Below, piece by piece: positions 4,514 to 7,094 of a stretch of 7,094 nucleotides of DNA; position 1 is the first letter of the stretch, and each line of letters opens with the position of its first letter. The notes under the pieces are model-generated. The model was not told the origin of the DNA. It did not search any database and saw only the letters and a list, made by a program, of their open reading frames with translations. Source of the DNA: DASYSA01 sp036003885 (lineage in GTDB: Bacteria; Acidobacteriota; Blastocatellia; UBA7656). The stretch lies in contig DASYSA010000658.1 in the NCBI GenBank assembly GCA_036003885.1, positions 1 through 7,094 of the forward strand, in the 5' to 3' direction. A program made the position numbers and the translations under genes.

Positions 4514-7094
4514 ATGAATAGAACGGATAGAGCACTTGAAGAGACCACCGAAGGAGTTCTTTCACCAGCGATCCGTCTGGGCATCTCGATCTGTTTGACA
4601 GGACTGATGGGATTGGCCGTCGATTACCTCGGCACCGGCGTCCTTCATCTGCACTCTTACACACAGCCGAGCACCTTCTATATTGCGATAGCGGTCTATG
4701 CCATAGGACTTGGCCCCCTTCTTTATGTGCTGCGTAAGTCATGGGTCATCGTCCCTATGCTGCTGGTTGTCGTTATTGTTGCTTTCCTCGAGCTCGCGAA
4801 TCATTACCGCTTTATCGATTGGCAATTCGTCACCGGCGCCTTCATCAGCCGAGGCCTCGGATCTCCGCGAATCTGGGAGTTCACTGACGGTGCGCTGTTC
4901 GGCATACGACAACCCTTCTTCATAGCCCTGGTGTCGGGCGCGACTATGAGCTTGATCGCTCCAGCCTCGTTGTGGACGCAGAGGCTGGTACTGAGTCTGC
5001 TTGAACCGCGCGGCAAACGTGCCATACCGCTGGCGGAAGTGGAGAATCTCTTTAAAGCCTCGGTGGTCCCGTTGGGAGATCTAAAAGTCAAACGAGACTT
5101 CGGTTTTCTCTTTCTTCGCATCTTTGTGATATTCAACCTCGCTTTTCTCACGCTTCAAATCGTGAGCCTCATTGTCGGAGCCCGGGACATTGGCGCCTTG
5201 AGCAGGCTTTTCGTAAATCCCCCTCAGACCGCTAACACCCTCGCCAAAGAAACCTTAATGCTATCGGTTGCCCTGGTGGGAGCCTTCAATGCTCACATTC
5301 GACGAGAAGCCGCGCTTGTATTGCTAATAGGCCACGTCATTGCCGTGGGTGCTCAAATGTGGGTCTATTTCGGCTATGCGCCCAATCCGTTCTTCCCGGC
5401 TGATCACCCATATCTCCTGACCGGAATCATCGGCGACAGCGTGGTCATCCTGCTTTCGCTCTACGTGGTCCTCAAGGGCCGCCCTCAACCCGATGATCTC
5501 AGCCGCGTCGAAGATATTGAGTTGCGATCCCCGGCCTCAACCATCTTGAAAGACGCTTTGCTGGGAATGGGTTTTCTTTGCGTTGCATACGCCGCCGTGA
5601 TTGTTTGCCTGCGCTTATTTGCATCGCCGGAGTCATCGCTCGGGGCCGTGTTCGGAGGACCCGACCCATTCGTCACCAACATGTTGACCAGGTATCTCGC
5701 CCTTGCCACGATCTTCTTCTTGTTGTTTGCGAAGGCGTCTCTCAGAAAGTATCTGCTGCCCCCCGCCATCGTCGCTCTTTCGCTGGGCGTCATAGTCTGT
5801 TTCATCTTCGCCCTGATGGGAGATACCACGATCATCACGCGTATAGGAACTACGGCCGAGGCGCCGTGGTTTTTTATGGCGCAGATCGTAATCGACGGCG
5901 GCCTGCTTGTCCTGTTGCTGGGGCTGCGCACGATGCAGTACCAGGTCGACTATCAGATCACGTCGCTCAGTCCCACCTCCGCAGACTGCGTGATCGCGTC
6001 CCATCTGGCGCTTCGCGAGCTGGACCTGGACCCGGCGGCCTCCTCCCGTGAAGTGCTTCAGCGTCTCAACGAATACATCGCCGAGATACGAAGCAGGCGG
6101 CGGGGCCTGCTCGCATTTCCGTTTTGGCTGTTGGAACATCTGTTCCCGATTCTGACCTGGTTCCGGCCGCCATTCTCGACGATGTCTCGCGAAGAACAAC
6201 GCTGGATGCTCAGAAGGTACATTCTGAGGCCGAACTATGAACGGGCTAAATCGGCCATTCCACCGCTCTCTGATTTCATGTCTCAGATAGGCGATGTCAT
6301 CAATTCTCTCCTGTCAGTCGCTTACTTCACGACTCCCCGAGCGCACGCTCAGGTTGGCTATGTATTGCCGGACGCTCGAGAGCGTCTGCAGCCGGAACTT
6401 GCCACTTTGCGTCCGCCAATCAAAGCACACCCAGCTCCGCTGCCATCGAATCTTCAGGACCCAATGGGAAAGAAGCCGGTTTCCAATCCCACTACAGCGG
6501 CTTCTTTGATGACGCCGAGGGTCGCCCTGGCGTATGACTTCCCGGATCTCGCCGATGAAGTCGACTACTGCGTTATCGGTTCAGGAGCCGCGGGAGGCGT
6601 GCTCGCTTACAGGCTCGGGGTGGCGACAGGTAAAGACAGTTCGATCTGCGTTCTTGAGCGCGGCGCCTACAACAGTCCTCTTCAGGATTTTTCGGATGAC
6701 GAGTTCCGAATGCTTCGGATGCTCTACACCGAGGGTGGCCTGCAGATGTCCCGCACCTTTGATTTCACCGTACTGCAGGGAGAATCAGTCGGTGGATCGA
6801 CAGTTGTGAACAACGCCATATGCCTCCAGATGCCGGAAGTGTCGCGAAACGAGTGGGCGACATTTGGCATCGATACAAGCGGGCTGAACAGCCATTACGA
6901 CCGGATCAAATCCGAGATCAACATTGAGGAACTTAAGCCTGAGGCCGTGAACCAACGCGTTGAGAGCTTATTCTCACAGGGAGTCGCGGGGCACAACGCC
7001 TCTTGTAACGGCATGGGAAGACTGTCGGAGGCGCGACGTCTCGCGGGAAATTTCAGCAACTGCCTGGGATGCGGCCTGTGCAACATAGGCTGCA
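4514..7094 (+). CDS. Membrane-anchored GMC-family FAD oxidoreductase, 3' end outside window
   Basis: 860 codons are open to the window edge with no stop. Residues 20-472 hold about 12 hydrophobic helices (roughly 20-43, 54-73, 76-95, 130-154, 198-222, 247-261, 266-287, 301-320, 348-370, 393-409, 415-436, 451-472). Basic residues in alternating loops place both ends in the cytoplasm. Residues 485-620 are a helical segment like the gluconate 2-dehydrogenase subunit 3 / long-chain alcohol oxidase N-terminal region (SREEQRWMLRRY, LLSVAYFTTPRAHAQVGY). From about 683 the GMC domain begins: GSGAAGG at 689-695 and E715 form the FAD-binding fold, with a GMC signature variant VGGSTVVNN at 759-767. Cysteines 850, 853, 856 and 860 have ferredoxin-like CxxCxxCxxxC spacing. 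The family oxidises alcohols or sugars with FAD; the substrate here is unknown. The catalytic His region lies beyond the window. GMC proteins are usually 500-600 aa, so the membrane part is a large addition. Confidence 0.87.
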   Translation, partial: MNRTDRALEETTEGVLSPAIRLGISICLTGLMGLAVDYLGTGVLHLHSYTQPSTFYIAIAVYAIGLGPLLYVLRKSWVIVPMLLVVVIVAFLELANHYRFIDWQFVTGAFISRGLGSPRIWEFTDGALFGIRQPFFIALVSGATMSLIAPASLWTQRLVLSLLEPRGKRAIPLAEVENLFKASVVPLGDLKVKRDFGFLFLRIFVIFNLAFLTLQIVSLIVGARDIGALSRLFVNPPQTANTLAKETLMLSVALVGAFNAHIRREAALVLLIGHVIAVGAQMWVYFGYAPNPFFPADHPYLLTGIIGDSVVILLSLYVVLKGRPQPDDLSRVEDIELRSPASTILKDALLGMGFLCVAYAAVIVCLRLFASPESSLGAVFGGPDPFVTNMLTRYLALATIFFLLFAKASLRKYLLPPAIVALSLGVIVCFIFALMGDTTIITRIGTTAEAPWFFMAQIVIDGGLLVLLLGLRTMQYQVDYQITSLSPTSADCVIASHLALRELDLDPAASSREVLQRLNEYIAEIRSRRRGLLAFPFWLLEHLFPILTWFRPPFSTMSREEQRWMLRRYILRPNYERAKSAIPPLSDFMSQIGDVINSLLSVAYFTTPRAHAQVGYVLPDARERLQPELATLRPPIKAHPAPLPSNLQDPMGKKPVSNPTTAASLMTPRVALAYDFPDLADEVDYCVIGSGAAGGVLAYRLGVATGKDSSICVLERGAYNSPLQDFSDDEFRMLRMLYTEGGLQMSRTFDFTVLQGESVGGSTVVNNAICLQMPEVSRNEWATFGIDTSGLNSHYDRIKSEINIEELKPEAVNQRVESLFSQGVAGHNASCNGMGRLSEARRLAGNFSNCLGCGLCNIGC

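Noticed and set aside
5485..6199. Antisense and alternative frames inside the membrane-GMC gene (5485-5931 minus, 5578-6051 plus, 5633-6199 minus)
   Set aside because: They are shadows of a strongly supported frame whose translation shows membrane helices and the subunit-3-like segment throughout.
5900..6600. Splitting the long plus-strand frame into a membrane protein gene and a separate GMC gene
   Set aside because: No stop codon separates the parts, and the subunit-3-like linker runs smoothly into the FAD-binding motif.

Overview
The window (about 55-58% GC by eye) looks like a chromosomal segment from an Acidobacteriota-type bacterium, possibly class Blastocatellia. This is inferred from gene content, not from a marker gene. 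The clues are tandem secreted proteins made of carboxypeptidase-regulatory-like beta-sandwich repeats, a PilZ protein with a J-like N-terminus, and a short-period GGGAGAATGGG-type intergenic repeat. No rRNA, tRNA, transposase, integrase or CRISPR array was found.

Left part (1-2571, minus strand): two paralogous exported proteins lie head to tail. The upstream one (1228-2571) is complete but ends abruptly after its fourth repeat. The downstream one (1-895) runs off the window edge. Between them (896-1227) is a 62-codon open frame, read one base out of phase with the upstream gene. It may be a small gene or the remnant of a lost 3' end.

Middle (2572-4066): a divergent promoter region separates the secreted-protein pair from a plus-strand gene. 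That gene encodes a degenerate J-like domain followed by two PilZ domains, both with intact c-di-GMP-binding motifs. The intergenic region holds back-to-back -35 boxes forming a small palindrome, and two copies of a 14-nt G-rich motif, one beside each putative promoter. Co-regulation of the receptor and the exported proteins is therefore possible but unproven.

Gap 4067-4513: a strongly strand-biased purine/pyrimidine repeat can fold into a long hairpin and carries regularly spaced GGG runs on both strands. It is followed by about 290 bases with no recognisable gene.

Right part (4514-7094, plus strand, open at the edge): one uninterrupted frame of at least 860 codons encodes an unusual three-part enzyme. 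It has about 12 transmembrane helices, then a helical segment resembling gluconate 2-dehydrogenase subunit 3, then an FAD-dependent GMC oxidoreductase domain with a four-cysteine motif at the window edge. Charge distribution predicts that the catalytic domain faces the cytoplasm. This fusion and the double-PilZ protein are the most interesting items here.
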